Origin: Alcaligenaceae bacterium | GTDB lineage: Bacteria; Pseudomonadota; Gammaproteobacteria; Burkholderiales; Burkholderiaceae_B | Assembly (NCBI GenBank): GCA_947378965.1 | Contig: CANCMG010000022.1 | Location: forward strand, 1-48,691 | DNA length: 48,691 nucleotides | Direction: 5' to 3' | In this document: piece after piece, positions 7,260-17,097 of the stretch | Layout: the number at the start of each line of letters is the position of its first letter | Position numbering within the stretch: the stretch's first letter is position 1 | Notes under the pieces: generated by a model | The model's database searches: none | What the model was told of the DNA's origin: nothing | What the model saw: only the letters and a program-made list of their open reading frames with translations | Translations under genes and position numbers: made by a program

Positions 7260-8377
7260 TATTTTTTCCGTAAGTTTTGGCCGCCTTCGCAGACCAGACA
7301 GGCTTGAACAATATCGTCATCGCGTGCAATGGCGAGCTTGCCTTCTTTATCGATAATGAGCTTTAAGAAGTCAAGCAAATTGCGGGCGTATAAGGCCGAG
7401 GCATCTGTGGCAACCATGCCAGGCAGATTTGTGAGGCCCACTAACGTGACACCATTTTCTTGCACGACCAAGCCTTTTTGTGACAAGGGGCAGTTGCCGC
7501 CTCGTTCAACGGCTAAGTCGATGATGACCGAACCCGGTTTCATGGCGCGCACAGTGTCGGCCGAGATTAGCGTTGGGGCAGGGCGGCCTGGGATCAGCGC
7601 GGTGGCAATGACCAGATCGGCTTGTTTGCAACGCTCTGACACTAACACCGCTTGACGCGCCATCCAGCTTGCGGGCATGGGCCGAGCATAGCCGCCCACG
7701 CCTTTGGCAATCTCACGCTCTTCGTCGGTTTCAAACGGTACGTCAATAAATTTTGCGCCAAGCGATTCAACTTGTTCTTTCGCTGCGGGGCGTACGTCAG
7801 AGGCCTCGACTACGGCACCCAAGCGCTTAGCGGTGGCAATCGCTTGCAAGCCAGCAACACCTGTACCAAGGATCACAACGCGCGCCGCTTTGATCGTGCC
7901 AGCCGCAGTCATCATCATCGGAAACATGCGACCGTAGTAGTGTGCGCCGAGTAGCACGGCTTTGTAGCCTGCAAGGTTGGCTTGTGAGGACAGCACATCT
8001 AAGCTTTGCGCGCGGGTGGTGCGTGGTGCCGCTTCAAGCGCAAAGGCGGTCAGACCAGCCTGTGCCATCGCGTTAAGGCCTTCGGCATCAAACGGATCAA
8101 GCATACCAGCCAGTGCCGTGCCGGCTTTGATCTGCGTGAGTTCAGCGGTGCTTGGAGCACGCACTTTTAGGATCAGTTCGGCCGCAAAGGCCTGGGTGGC
8201 ATCGGTGATCGAGGCGCCGGCCTGTTCGTAGGCGTCGTTGCCGAAATGTGCGGCTAAGCCAGCATCGCGCTCAACTAGTACCTGATGGCCGGCAGAAACG
8301 TACTTTTTGACCGTTTCTGGCGTGGCCGAAACTCGAGTCTCGCTGTCGCGGGTCTCGCGCGGGATTCCAATGCGCAT
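7259..8377 (-). CDS. pntAA: NAD(P) transhydrogenase subunit alpha part 1
   Basis: A 372-aa soluble NAD(H)-binding domain I of the transhydrogenase, related to alanine dehydrogenase. It begins MRIGIPRETRDSETRVSATP, has the Rossmann motif VVILGTGVAGLQAIATAKRLG near residue 167, and contains PGRPAPTLI and the RGGNCPL signature. GGAGAAG precedes the ATG by four bases. It is the first gene of pntAA-pntAB-pntB. The gap of about 115 bp to the divergent mnmA must hold promoters for both directions. The product supplies NADPH for biosynthesis. Confidence 0.96.
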   Translation of the reverse strand: MRIGIPRETRDSETRVSATPETVKKYVSAGHQVLVERDAGLAAHFGNDAYEQAGASITDATQAFAAELILKVRAPSTAELTQIKAGTALAGMLDPFDAEGLNAMAQAGLTAFALEAAPRTTRAQSLDVLSSQANLAGYKAVLLGAHYYGRMFPMMMTAAGTIKAARVVILGTGVAGLQAIATAKRLGAVVEASDVRPAAKEQVESLGAKFIDVPFETDEEREIAKGVGGYARPMPASWMARQAVLVSERCKQADLVIATALIPGRPAPTLISADTVRAMKPGSVIIDLAVERGGNCPLSQKGLVVQENGVTLVGLTNLPGMVATDASALYARNLLDFLKLIIDKEGKLAIARDDDIVQACLVCEGGQNLRKK

Positions 8378-8492
8378 CGACTTCTCCGAAGATAATCTTT
8401 ATTAGTGCAGCAGTTTACCCGTTTTGATCCCTAGGCTTGTTATTTCCTTATTCGAAAATCGCTTCTGGCGAAGCGACTACAATTTGTCCAAT

Positions 8493-9689
8493 ATGAGCAC
8501 TTCAATATCTTCGCGCCCCGACGGTGGCAAAAAACGAGTCGTGGTCGGCATGTCTGGCGGTGTCGACTCGTCTGTCACCGCATGGCTGCTAAAAGAGCAA
8601 GGCTACGAGGTCATCGGCCTGTTTATGAAAAACTGGGAAGACGACGACGATTCTGAGTATTGCTCGACCCGGCAAGACTGGCTTGACGCTGCAAGCGTGG
8701 CCGACGTGGTGGGCGTTGATATTGAGGCGGTGAATTTTGCGGCCGAATACAAAGATCGCGTATTTGCCGATTTTTTACGCGAGTACTCTGCGGGTCGCAC
8801 CCCTAATCCCGATGTCTTGTGTAACGCCGAGATCAAATTCAAGGCTTTTTTAGACCATGCGATGAGCTTGGGCGCCGATCACATCGCGACGGGCCACTAC
8901 GCACGCGTGCGCGCGGTGCAGGGCCCAACCGGCGAGCGTTATCAGTTACTAAAGGCGCTTGATCACACCAAAGATCAAAGCTATTTTTTACACAGATTAA
9001 ATCAAGCACAACTAGCACGAACCATGTTTCCTTTAGGTGACATCACCAAAGATGAGGTTCGTCGTATTGCCCATAATATTGGTTTGCCTAACGCGGCAAA
9101 AAAAGACTCAACCGGGATCTGTTTTATCGGCGAGCGTCCCTTTCGTGAGTTTTTAAATCGCTACTTGCCAACAGACCCGGGCCCGATCCTGACTCAAACA
9201 GGCGAGCGCATTGGTATGCATCACGGCCTGTCGTTTTACACCCTTGGTCAGCGCAAAGGCTTAGGGATTGGGGGCGTCAAAGGGCACCAACAGGCCGATG
9301 GCACGGGACCAGTTTGGTACGTGGCGCGTAAAGATATGACGAGTAATACGTTATATGTCGTAGAAGGCCACGACCATCCGTGGTTGCTCTCGCCCACCCT
9401 GCGGGCAGGGCAGGTGAGTTGGGTGGATGAGCAAGCCCCGGCGCACGGGGTCTACGCTGCAAAAACGCGCTACCGGCAGGCTGATGCAAGTTGCGTGCTT
9501 AGCAAGTTGGCTGAGCAAGGGGTAGGTTCTAGCGGTGCGCTTGGCGCTCAGTCTGCTTCCGCCGCTGAAGGGGGGTCTGATTCTTCCTTTGAACTCAGCT
9601 TTGTCGAGCAGCAATGGGCCGTGACGCCTGGTCAATCTGCGGTGTTATACGACGGTGATATTTGCCTGGGTGGCGGCATCATTATCTGA
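8493..9689 (+). CDS. mnmA: tRNA-specific 2-thiouridylase MnmA
   Basis: 398-aa enzyme that thiolates U34 in the anticodons of Lys, Glu and Gln tRNAs using persulfide sulfur and ATP. Motifs in order: PP-loop [19 protein letters not shown] with the first catalytic Cys, [17 protein letters not shown], and [11 protein letters not shown] with the second catalytic Cys, then [14 protein letters not shown]. Start 8493 ([12 protein letters not shown]) is an ATG; an upstream in-frame TTG would add an unlikely tail. The C-terminal beta-barrel carries an unusual insert of about 25 small residues (Gly, Ser, Ala) around 9520-9590, between SKLAEQ and [16 protein letters not shown]. Confidence 0.96.
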   Translation: MSTSISSRPDGGKKRVVVGMSGGVDSSVTAWLLKEQGYEVIGLFMKNWEDDDDSEYCSTRQDWLDAASVADVVGVDIEAVNFAAEYKDRVFADFLREYSAGRTPNPDVLCNAEIKFKAFLDHAMSLGADHIATGHYARVRAVQGPTGERYQLLKALDHTKDQSYFLHRLNQAQLARTMFPLGDITKDEVRRIAHNIGLPNAAKKDSTGICFIGERPFREFLNRYLPTDPGPILTQTGERIGMHHGLSFYTLGQRKGLGIGGVKGHQQADGTGPVWYVARKDMTSNTLYVVEGHDHPWLLSPTLRAGQVSWVDEQAPAHGVYAAKTRYRQADASCVLSKLAEQGVGSSGALGAQSASAAEGGSDSSFELSFVEQQWAVTPGQSAVLYDGDICLGGGIII

Positions 9690-9760
9690 AGTCCGCGCAG
9701 TGTCGCTGCGCTGTCATCTTCAAATGATCTCTTCAAAGCGCCGGCAGGGCGGTTTTATTT

Positions 9761-10372
9761 TTATGCGGCAGGTGGTGCGGTATCGATAAAACTTTGACGC
9801 ACCACCAGTTTTTTGTCTAGACGCGCCAAATTGGGATGCGTGCTGCGCCAGTCAATATGCGCAAAACGTAAATCCATATAGCCCAATACGCACCCGACCG
9901 AGATATCGGCGAGCGTGTAGCTAATACCCATGCAAAAATTCTGAGCGCCTAACCCTGTTTCCATGGCGCTAAGCGCGGCATCAATTTTGCCGTACTGGCG
10001 TTCAATCCACTCAGGGCTTTGTTGCCCCACAGGGCGCTGTAATTCTTTGACAATCGTGACGCAGGCGTCAAGCGTGCCGTCGGCTAAGGCCTCCCAGCAT
10101 TTGACGGCCGCGCGTTCGCGGCCACCTTTGGGGATCAGGCTGCCAACCGGTGAAAGCGTATCCAGGTACTCAACGATGACGCGTGAATCAAATAACGCGC
10201 TGCCGTCGTCAGTGACCAAACATGGGACCTTGCCCAAAGGATTATGTTCTTGAATGCGGGTATCGGCATCCCAGACATTAGCGTTTTCTGATTGATAGTC
10301 GAGCTTTTTTTCAATCATGACGATACGTACTTTGCGTACGTAGGGGCTGGTGGGCGAAGCAAGCAATTTCAT
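9761..10372 (-). CDS. Glutathione S-transferase family protein
   Basis: A 203-aa cytosolic GST. The thioredoxin-like N-terminal domain begins MKLLASPTSPYVRKVRIVM, with the Ser/Pro/Tyr catalytic region, and continues NPLGKVPCLVTDDGSALFDSR, which contains the cis-Pro and the glutamyl-binding DS pair. The helical C-terminal domain has the N-capping YTLADISVG. The closest groups are the YibF/YfcF-like bacterial GSTs of unknown substrate. It is convergent with mnmA. The 70-bp gap between them has a short GC hairpin and a T-rich stretch on the plus strand that may end mnmA. Confidence 0.88.
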   Translation of the reverse strand: MKLLASPTSPYVRKVRIVMIEKKLDYQSENANVWDADTRIQEHNPLGKVPCLVTDDGSALFDSRVIVEYLDTLSPVGSLIPKGGRERAAVKCWEALADGTLDACVTIVKELQRPVGQQSPEWIERQYGKIDAALSAMETGLGAQNFCMGISYTLADISVGCVLGYMDLRFAHIDWRSTHPNLARLDKKLVVRQSFIDTAPPAA

Positions 10373-10560
10373 GGTGTGAGGCGTACCGCAATTTTTGGAT
10401 CAAGGGTGTAACTGCCGGTTCAAGCCCGCAGTGTTGCATTTGATGCCAAACTGCAAAGTCCGACTAAAACTGCAACCAAACTAGTGTAAAGCCTACTAGG
10501 CGGATTACCGTATAAACCGGGGTGATAAACTTATCTTTATCCACTTTGTCGTTTTTTTGA

Positions 10561-11952
<1,392 letters not shown>

Positions 11953-12061
11953 CGGTAAAAATACGGGCACAGGATGATTTTTTTGATCGCACGCACTATT
12001 GGTGATTGAGCGCTAGCGTTTTTTTATCGAGTGCCCACGTTGAATCACCGACCCATCATGC

Positions 12062-12131
12062 GAATGACTGTGCCCCGCCTTGACCCCTTTTCATGTGAAT
12101 GACCGTGCCCCGCCTTTACCCCTTTACCTTT
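12062..12131. repeat. Two tandem 35-bp repeats
   Basis: Two copies with 35-bp period start at 12062 and 12097; each contains GAATGACYGTGCCCCGCCTT followed by an ACCCCTTT-like end. They lie in the 272-bp gap between purB and the cytochrome c' gene. The copies differ at few positions, so the duplication is fairly young. Function unknown; a regulatory or transposon-remnant origin cannot be told apart. Confidence 0.75.
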
Positions 12132-12141
12132 CGTTATCGAC

Positions 12142-12217
12142 TAATCAATTTTCACTGACAGAATAGTCACCTTCTCGGATAATCGATTTTCACTGACCGA
12201 ATAGTCACCTTCTTTGG
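12142..12217. repeat. Two tandem 38-bp repeats before cytochrome c' gene
   Basis: Two copies with 38-bp period start at 12142 and 12180, sharing ATTTTCACTGAC and GAATAGTCACCTTCT. The second copy ends about eight bases before the cytochrome c' start codon and therefore covers its ribosome-binding region. Placement right at the start makes a regulatory effect plausible (inference). Confidence 0.75.
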
Positions 12218-12224
12218 GATATCT

Positions 12225-12683
12225 ATGAAAAAAATTAAGTTGCTGTTGTTGGCTCTGACCGTTGCTACACCGCTGTTCGCTCAAACGGCACAGGCGCAGT
12301 TTGCTAAGCCCGAAGATGCGATCAAATATCGCCAGTCTGCCTTGACGTTAATCAGCTCACATTTTGGGCGGATGCAGCCTACGGTGAAGGGCGCGACACC
12401 CTACGATGCGGCGGCGATCAAAGCAAACGTTGATGTTTTAAAAACCTTATCGAATTTACCTTGGGCCGCGTTTACGACGGGTAGCCAAGCCGGTAGCAGT
12501 GCCAAGTCTGAAGTCTGGTCAGACGCCGCCGGCTTTAAACAAGCGCAGCAAAAGTTTGAGGCGGCTGTGGTGAAGTTGTCTGATGTCTCAGGTAGCGGCG
12601 ATCTCGAAAAATTGCGTGCGGCTTATGGCGACGTGGGCGCAAGTTGCAAAGCCTGTCACGATTCGTATCGCGCTAAAAAGTAG
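12225..12683 (+). CDS. Cytochrome c' (periplasmic c-type cytochrome)
   Basis: 152-aa exported haem protein. The first 24 residues form a Sec signal peptide (KKIKLLLLALTVATPLFA then QTAQAQ). The mature part is a four-helix bundle with the haem motif CKACH near the C-terminus, followed by DSYRAKK, the classic cytochrome c' arrangement. Members bind NO and CO at five-coordinate haem and help protect against nitrosative stress. The cytochrome b561-type gene that often accompanies it lies 1 kb away on the other strand. A strong terminator follows. Confidence 0.92.
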   Translation: MKKIKLLLLALTVATPLFAQTAQAQFAKPEDAIKYRQSALTLISSHFGRMQPTVKGATPYDAAAIKANVDVLKTLSNLPWAAFTTGSQAGSSAKSEVWSDAAGFKQAQQKFEAAVVKLSDVSGSGDLEKLRAAYGDVGASCKACHDSYRAKK

Positions 12684-12707
12684 AGTTTGTTGTTCGAGCT
12701 AAAGCAC

Positions 12708-12738
12708 AACGAGGCCCGTCTAGGCCTCGTTTTTTTTT
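12708..12738 (+). terminator. Rho-independent terminator after cytochrome c'
   Basis: Perfect nine-base stem AACGAGGCC / GGCCTCGTT with a six-base loop, followed by a run of eight or more T. Confidence 0.92.
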
Positions 12739-12791
12739 AAGCAAGACTGCCATGCGACATCGTTCACTTAGCCTTCAAGAACACTTCAAGG

Positions 12792-13568
12792 TCAAGACTT
12801 CAAGAACGGCAGTACAGTGTTTAGATATTGCTCTGGGATCTCGGTGGGCGGTATATGCGCCGAAGGTACCATCACGAGTTTAGAGCCCTTAATGCGATCC
12901 GCCAAGGCCTGGCCACGTGCCAAGGGGGTTGATAAGTCATAGTCACCCACAACAACAAGTGCGGGAACCTGAATGTTGGCCAGTCGCGGGTACAAATCCA
13001 TATCGCGAATCGCAGCACAGCAACCCGCATAGCCATGGGCGGCGAGTGACAGAGAGGTATTGCGAACCCGCTTTAATTCAATAGTATTTTTTGCCACAAA
13101 GTCAGGGGTGAAAAAACGCCCGATCACGCCATCGATAATTGCCGGCATGCCGCCTTGTTTGAGCGCCGCCATGCGGGTGTCCCAAATGCCAGCATCAAAC
13201 TCTGCAGAAGTATTGCTCAGCACCACGTGACGCAGGCCTGTGGGCCTGCGCGCAGCAAGCTCCATCCCAACCATGCCGCCCAGTGAAATCCCCCAAAAGT
13301 CATACGAGCTTAAGCGAGCCGCCGCAATCACGGCTTGAGCATCATCGGTCAGTTGAGCGAGCGAGTAATCGCCCTGTGGTGCCTCAGAGCCACCATGGCC
13401 GCGCATGTCGTAGCGCACCACATAAAAGCTTTGCATCAGCGCCTGGAGCATCGGATCCCATAACGAATGATCGGTACCCAAAGAGTTGCTCAAGACCAGT
13501 GCTGGTAGTGATGTGTCGCCGTCGCCGCGCCAATAAATACGACAGGATCCGTTGGTAACGATTGGCAT
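12792..13568 (-). CDS. Alpha/beta hydrolase, 3-oxoadipate enol-lactonase-like
   Basis: 258-aa alpha/beta-hydrolase closest in pattern to PcaD, which hydrolyses 3-oxoadipate enol-lactone in the beta-ketoadipate pathway. Motifs: LSNSLGTDHSLWDPM (oxyanion region), RYDMRGHGGS, nucleophile elbow GISLGGMVG, acid residue region VVVGDYDLSTP and the catalytic His in PSAHIPPTE. Start 13568 has AAGGA eight bases upstream; an earlier in-frame start would overlap the cytochrome b gene. No other pca gene is visible here, so the exact substrate is open. Confidence 0.78.
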   Translation of the reverse strand: MPIVTNGSCRIYWRGDGDTSLPALVLSNSLGTDHSLWDPMLQALMQSFYVVRYDMRGHGGSEAPQGDYSLAQLTDDAQAVIAAARLSSYDFWGISLGGMVGMELAARRPTGLRHVVLSNTSAEFDAGIWDTRMAALKQGGMPAIIDGVIGRFFTPDFVAKNTIELKRVRNTSLSLAAHGYAGCCAAIRDMDLYPRLANIQVPALVVVGDYDLSTPLARGQALADRIKGSKLVMVPSAHIPPTEIPEQYLNTVLPFLKS

Positions 13569-13615
13569 GAGACTTTCCTTAAAAATAAATATTGAAATGA
13601 AGATTGAAAACGATA

Positions 13616-14293
13616 TTAACTCGCGTTGAAGGCAAGGCGAATCAGCCACCAGGCGAGCGTACCTACGGTAAGCGCTAGTAATGCCGCGCCGACGCGCACG
13701 CGCCAGTCATCTTGAGCGGGGGCGGTTCCCTGCGGCAGGGCCTCGGCGCGTACATCGCCATGCACCATGGGCATGATTAAACGTTGCCCTTTGTAGGTAT
13801 AAAAGGCAATCGCAGCTAAATGCAAACCAATCGCGGCATAGAGAAAGACTTCATTGAATTGGTGCAGGCTGGTCAGGCGATCTGACCAGGCGCTAGTGAC
13901 CATGTTGGCAAACGGCCCTTGAGTCAGGATGTCGTCGTTGGCAAACAGGCCGCTCGTGCCTTGCCAGCCAATAATTGCCAACATTCCAAAAACAGACCAA
14001 GCACCCAAGGGGTTGTGGCCGGCACTTTTTGTGGGTGCTCTGAAATACGCCCACGTCTTGAGTGGTGAGGTGTAAAACTGTGTAAAACGGGCATAACGCG
14101 GGCCAATCAGGCCCCAGATGATTCTGAAGGTGACCAGCGCAAGCGAGGCAATGCCCAAGCGCACGTGCCACTCCATCCAAAGCCCACCCAGCTTGACTGT
14201 CACGATCGAACCTGTGACGCACAAGGCGAGGGCCACGTGAAATAGACGCGTGGGCAAATCCCAAATACGAATGGTGTTGTTTGTTTGTGGCAT
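13616..14293 (-). CDS. Cytochrome b561-family membrane protein
   Basis: 225-aa di-haem-type membrane cytochrome b. It starts with the family signature IRIWDLPTRLFHVALAL and has four hydrophobic helices: residues about 15-35, 40-62, 95-115 and 145-165. Candidate haem-ligand histidines are H19, H43, the HQFNE histidine and H158 (IGLHLAAI). Such proteins pass electrons between quinol and periplasmic cytochromes. The gene probably partners the cytochrome c' 1 kb away. It lies 47 bp upstream of the hydrolase on the same strand. Confidence 0.85.
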   Translation of the reverse strand: MPQTNNTIRIWDLPTRLFHVALALCVTGSIVTVKLGGLWMEWHVRLGIASLALVTFRIIWGLIGPRYARFTQFYTSPLKTWAYFRAPTKSAGHNPLGAWSVFGMLAIIGWQGTSGLFANDDILTQGPFANMVTSAWSDRLTSLHQFNEVFLYAAIGLHLAAIAFYTYKGQRLIMPMVHGDVRAEALPQGTAPAQDDWRVRVGAALLALTVGTLAWWLIRLAFNAS

Positions 14294-14649
14294 GAATAAA
14301 AGGTTGATTTAAAGCAAGAGTTCAGTCGCCGGAGTGTGTCGATGATAACCTCGGTGGCGTACTCTGGGTAGCTTCTAGATTTTGCGCTGCAACATAAAAA
14401 TATAGCGTGTCACATACTTGTCATCTGAATTGCGCTACGATTGATTTGCTGGAATTTGGGTGATCAAGCAGGATGTTTCAAGGCAACGGTTGCCAGCGAC
14501 TCGATGAAAGCGGAGGGTAAGTCGTACGTAAACCGCTAAAAGCGAAGTACTGCGCAGCAATAGCAGTCAGGTCATTTGTGTAATGCCCTTACGGTTGACC
14601 AAGCTTTGCCAGCGAAAAATCACAAAACATTGAGACGAGTTTTTTGCCG
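14294..14649 (+). promoter_or_regulatory. Upstream region of the Ugp-type operon, with Pho box
   Basis: This 356-bp gap holds the promoters of the divergent cytochrome b561 gene and the ABC operon. At 14407-14424 it has GTGTCAC-ATAC-TTGTCAT, two seven-base half-sites four bases apart, matching the PhoB consensus at about 14 of 18 positions. A possible -10 box TACGAT at 14436-14441 begins 11 bases after the second half-site, the geometry of known Pho promoters. Transcription would start about 200 bases before the ATPase gene. Nothing else in the gap looks like a gene. Confidence 0.55.
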
Positions 14650-15738
14650 ATGACCGCTGTTTGTTTTTCTAGTGTCAGTAAAAGTTGGGATGCCACCACA
14701 GCGTTGCATCCAACTGACTTGACGCTTGCGGCCGGCGAATTTTCGGTATTACTTGGCCCCTCAGGTTGCGGCAAGACAACGACCTTGCGGTTAATCGCCG
14801 GGCTTGAAAGCCCAACAACTGGGCAGATCAATATTTTTGATCGTGACGTGACACAGATCCCGTCCTCGCAACGTGGCGTCTCGATGGTGTTTCAAAACTA
14901 TGCTTTGTTTCCGCATATGTCTGTTGCCGAAAACATTGTGTTTGGTTTGCGCGTGCGGCGGGTGCCGCCTGCTGAGTTGCAGTCGCGCCTAAAAAAAGTG
15001 CTTGATCTGCTAAGCCTAACGGCTTACCAAGAGCGCAAGCCGGGTCAGTTATCAGGTGGTCAGCAGCAACGCGTGGCCCTTGCGCGCGCCTTGGTGGCTG
15101 ATAGTCGGCTGTGTTTGATGGACGAGCCCCTTTCCAATCTAGATGCACAACTGCGTCAAGAGATGCGTCACGAGTTGCGCGCCTTGCAACTTAAGCTTGG
15201 CTTGTCAGTGGTGTATGTGACACATGATCAAACTGAGGCCATGAGCATGGCTGACCGTGTGGTGTTGTTGCACGGTGGCCGTGTCGAACAAGTCGCTACC
15301 CCGTTCGAGATCTATCAAAAACCAGGCACGTTGTTTGCTGCGCAGTTTATTGGCAGCGCGCGTATGAATATTCTCGAACTCGAGCAGGGGCTTATCGCAG
15401 GTAGCGGCGCAGGGGGCTTCGTTGGCAGCGGCGCAGGGCGTCTGGTTGGCAGCGGCGAAGGGCGCCTTGCTGGCAGCAGCGTTGCGGTTACACCACCCGC
15501 AGGGGCTGTTCGTGTGGGGCTGCGCCCTGAAGACGTTGTGCTCGGTACGGGCCCGAGTTTTACCGTTGAAAAAACAGAATTTACGGGGGCCGATTTGTTG
15601 CTGCACGCACGCGTTGGCTCTCAAATATTAGCTGTACGTGCTCAGGGCAAACATGCCATGGCCGTGCAAGGTGAAGTGCAACTGAGTTGGAACCCAGCGA
15701 ACCTGCACTGGTTCGATGAACATGGACGACGTATTTAA
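14650..15738 (+). CDS. ugpC: ABC transporter ATPase, UgpC/MalK type
   Basis: 362-aa ATP-binding subunit energising uptake. Motifs: Walker A LGPSGCGKTT, Q-loop VFQNYALFPH, signature LSGGQQQR, Walker B LCLMDEP, and H-loop VYVTHDQTEA, followed by a regulatory TOBE domain with VGLRPEDV. Start 14650 is an ATG two codons after a less likely TTG. Between the ATPase and TOBE parts lies a glycine-rich insert made of three in-frame 24-bp repeats (15400-15471), absent from usual family members. It is the first gene of a Ugp-type operon for glycerol-3-phosphate or similar solutes. Confidence 0.88.
   Translation: MTAVCFSSVSKSWDATTALHPTDLTLAAGEFSVLLGPSGCGKTTTLRLIAGLESPTTGQINIFDRDVTQIPSSQRGVSMVFQNYALFPHMSVAENIVFGLRVRRVPPAELQSRLKKVLDLLSLTAYQERKPGQLSGGQQQRVALARALVADSRLCLMDEPLSNLDAQLRQEMRHELRALQLKLGLSVVYVTHDQTEAMSMADRVVLLHGGRVEQVATPFEIYQKPGTLFAAQFIGSARMNILELEQGLIAGSGAGGFVGSGAGRLVGSGEGRLAGSSVAVTPPAGAVRVGLRPEDVVLGTGPSFTVEKTEFTGADLLLHARVGSQILAVRAQGKHAMAVQGEVQLSWNPANLHWFDEHGRRI
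15400..15471 (+). repeat. Three in-frame 24-bp repeats inside the ATPase gene
   Basis: Copies at 15400-15423, 15424-15447 and 15448-15471, plus a partial fourth. They encode GSGAGGFV, GSGAGRLV and GSGEGRLA. Because each unit is eight codons, copy-number change keeps the frame. The insert sits on the surface-exposed linker into the TOBE domain, so it is probably tolerated. Confidence 0.9.
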
Positions 15739-15755
15739 ACTAAAGAGGACTAAAG

Positions 15756-17039
15756 ATGAAACACATGCTAAGCCGTATCGCATTGCTGACTGCAGGGCTT
15801 TGTACCAGCGCCGCTGTTTTGGCGAAAACGGATATTTCTTTTTATTTTCCGGTTGCGGTGGGCGGGCCCATCACGAAAACAATCGACCAGTATGCCGCTG
15901 ACTTTAATAAAGAGAACCCCGATTACAACGTCGTGCCTGTTTATTCTGGTACCTATCAAGAAACGATTGTTAAGGTCTTGACTGCGCACAAGTCAGGCAA
16001 ACCGCCCACAGCAGCTATTTTGCTGTCGACCGATACCTTTACGCTGGCCGATGAAGATGCGATTTCGCCGATTGATAACTTTGTGAAAACCGACGCTGAC
16101 CGCGAATGGTTGAAAAGTTTTTTTCCGGCCTTTATGTTGAACGGCCAGTTTGGTAATAAAACTTGGGGCGTGCCGTTTCAGCGTTCAACCGTAGTTTTGT
16201 ACTGGAACAAAGAGGCTTTTAAAGACGCCGGACTTGATCCAAACACACCGCCCAAGACCTGGGCTGAGACCATCAGCATGGGTCAAAAGCTGACCAAAAA
16301 AGATGCCAGCGGTAACGTCACACAGTGGGGCATTCAAGTGCCATCAAGTGGCTTTCCGTATTGGTTGTTTCAAGGCTTCAGCACGCAAAGTGGTGCCATC
16401 TTAGCTAATCCTGAAGGCACTAAGGTTCAGTACGATGACCCCAAAGTGGTTCAGGCACTGAGCTACTGGGTCGATCTGTCTAAAAAGCATGGCATCCATC
16501 CTCCGGGCGTAGTCGAGTGGGGCACAACACCACGTGACTTCATGGAGAAAAAGGCCGCAATGATCTGGACCACAACGGGTAATCTGACCAATATTCGCAC
16601 CAACGCCAAGTTTGATTTTGGTGTTGCGATGCTGCCAGCCGGTGCACGTGCGGGTTCGCCTACTGGGGGCGGTAATTTCTTTATCTTCAAAAAAGCTGCG
16701 GCTGCCGAGCAAGAGGGTGCCTATAAATTTGCCAAGTGGTTGACCCAACCAGAGCGTGCGGCGCAATGGAGTATTGACACAGGGTACGTGGCTGTATCGC
16801 CTGCGGCTTACGAAACGCCTGCTTTGAAAAAATATGCGGCTGAGTTTCCACCCGCATTGGTGGCACGTGATCAACTGCCGTTTGCCGTGGCTGAACTGTC
16901 AACCCACGACAATCAGCGCGTGACTAAGGCGTTGAACGACGGCTTGCAAGCGGCGTTAACGGGTACCAAAACGCCCGAGCAAGCCATGAAAGATGCGCAA
17001 GCCGAAGCGACACGTATTCTGCGTCCGTTTCAAAAGTAA
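15756..17039 (+). CDS. ugpB: ABC transporter substrate-binding protein, UgpB-like
   Basis: 427-aa periplasmic solute receptor of the UgpB/MalE group. Signal peptide: KHMLSRIALLTAGLCTSAAVLA. The mature part contains DISFYFPVAVGGP, YQETIVKVLTAHKSG, TWGVPFQRSTVVLYWNKEAF and PTGGGNFFIFKKA, all typical of glycerol-3-phosphate or glycerophosphodiester receptors. AGAGGA precedes the ATG. It follows the ATPase gene by 17 bp and precedes the two permeases. The Pho box upstream of the operon supports a phosphorus-linked solute, but the ligand cannot be fixed from sequence. Confidence 0.85.
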   Translation: MKHMLSRIALLTAGLCTSAAVLAKTDISFYFPVAVGGPITKTIDQYAADFNKENPDYNVVPVYSGTYQETIVKVLTAHKSGKPPTAAILLSTDTFTLADEDAISPIDNFVKTDADREWLKSFFPAFMLNGQFGNKTWGVPFQRSTVVLYWNKEAFKDAGLDPNTPPKTWAETISMGQKLTKKDASGNVTQWGIQVPSSGFPYWLFQGFSTQSGAILANPEGTKVQYDDPKVVQALSYWVDLSKKHGIHPPGVVEWGTTPRDFMEKKAAMIWTTTGNLTNIRTNAKFDFGVAMLPAGARAGSPTGGGNFFIFKKAAAAEQEGAYKFAKWLTQPERAAQWSIDTGYVAVSPAAYETPALKKYAAEFPPALVARDQLPFAVAELSTHDNQRVTKALNDGLQAALTGTKTPEQAMKDAQAEATRILRPFQK

Positions 17040-17097
17040 AGACTGAGGGTTAGGCGTCAGACTAAATGGTTTGACGCCGTTTCTTTCAACTCAAAGT

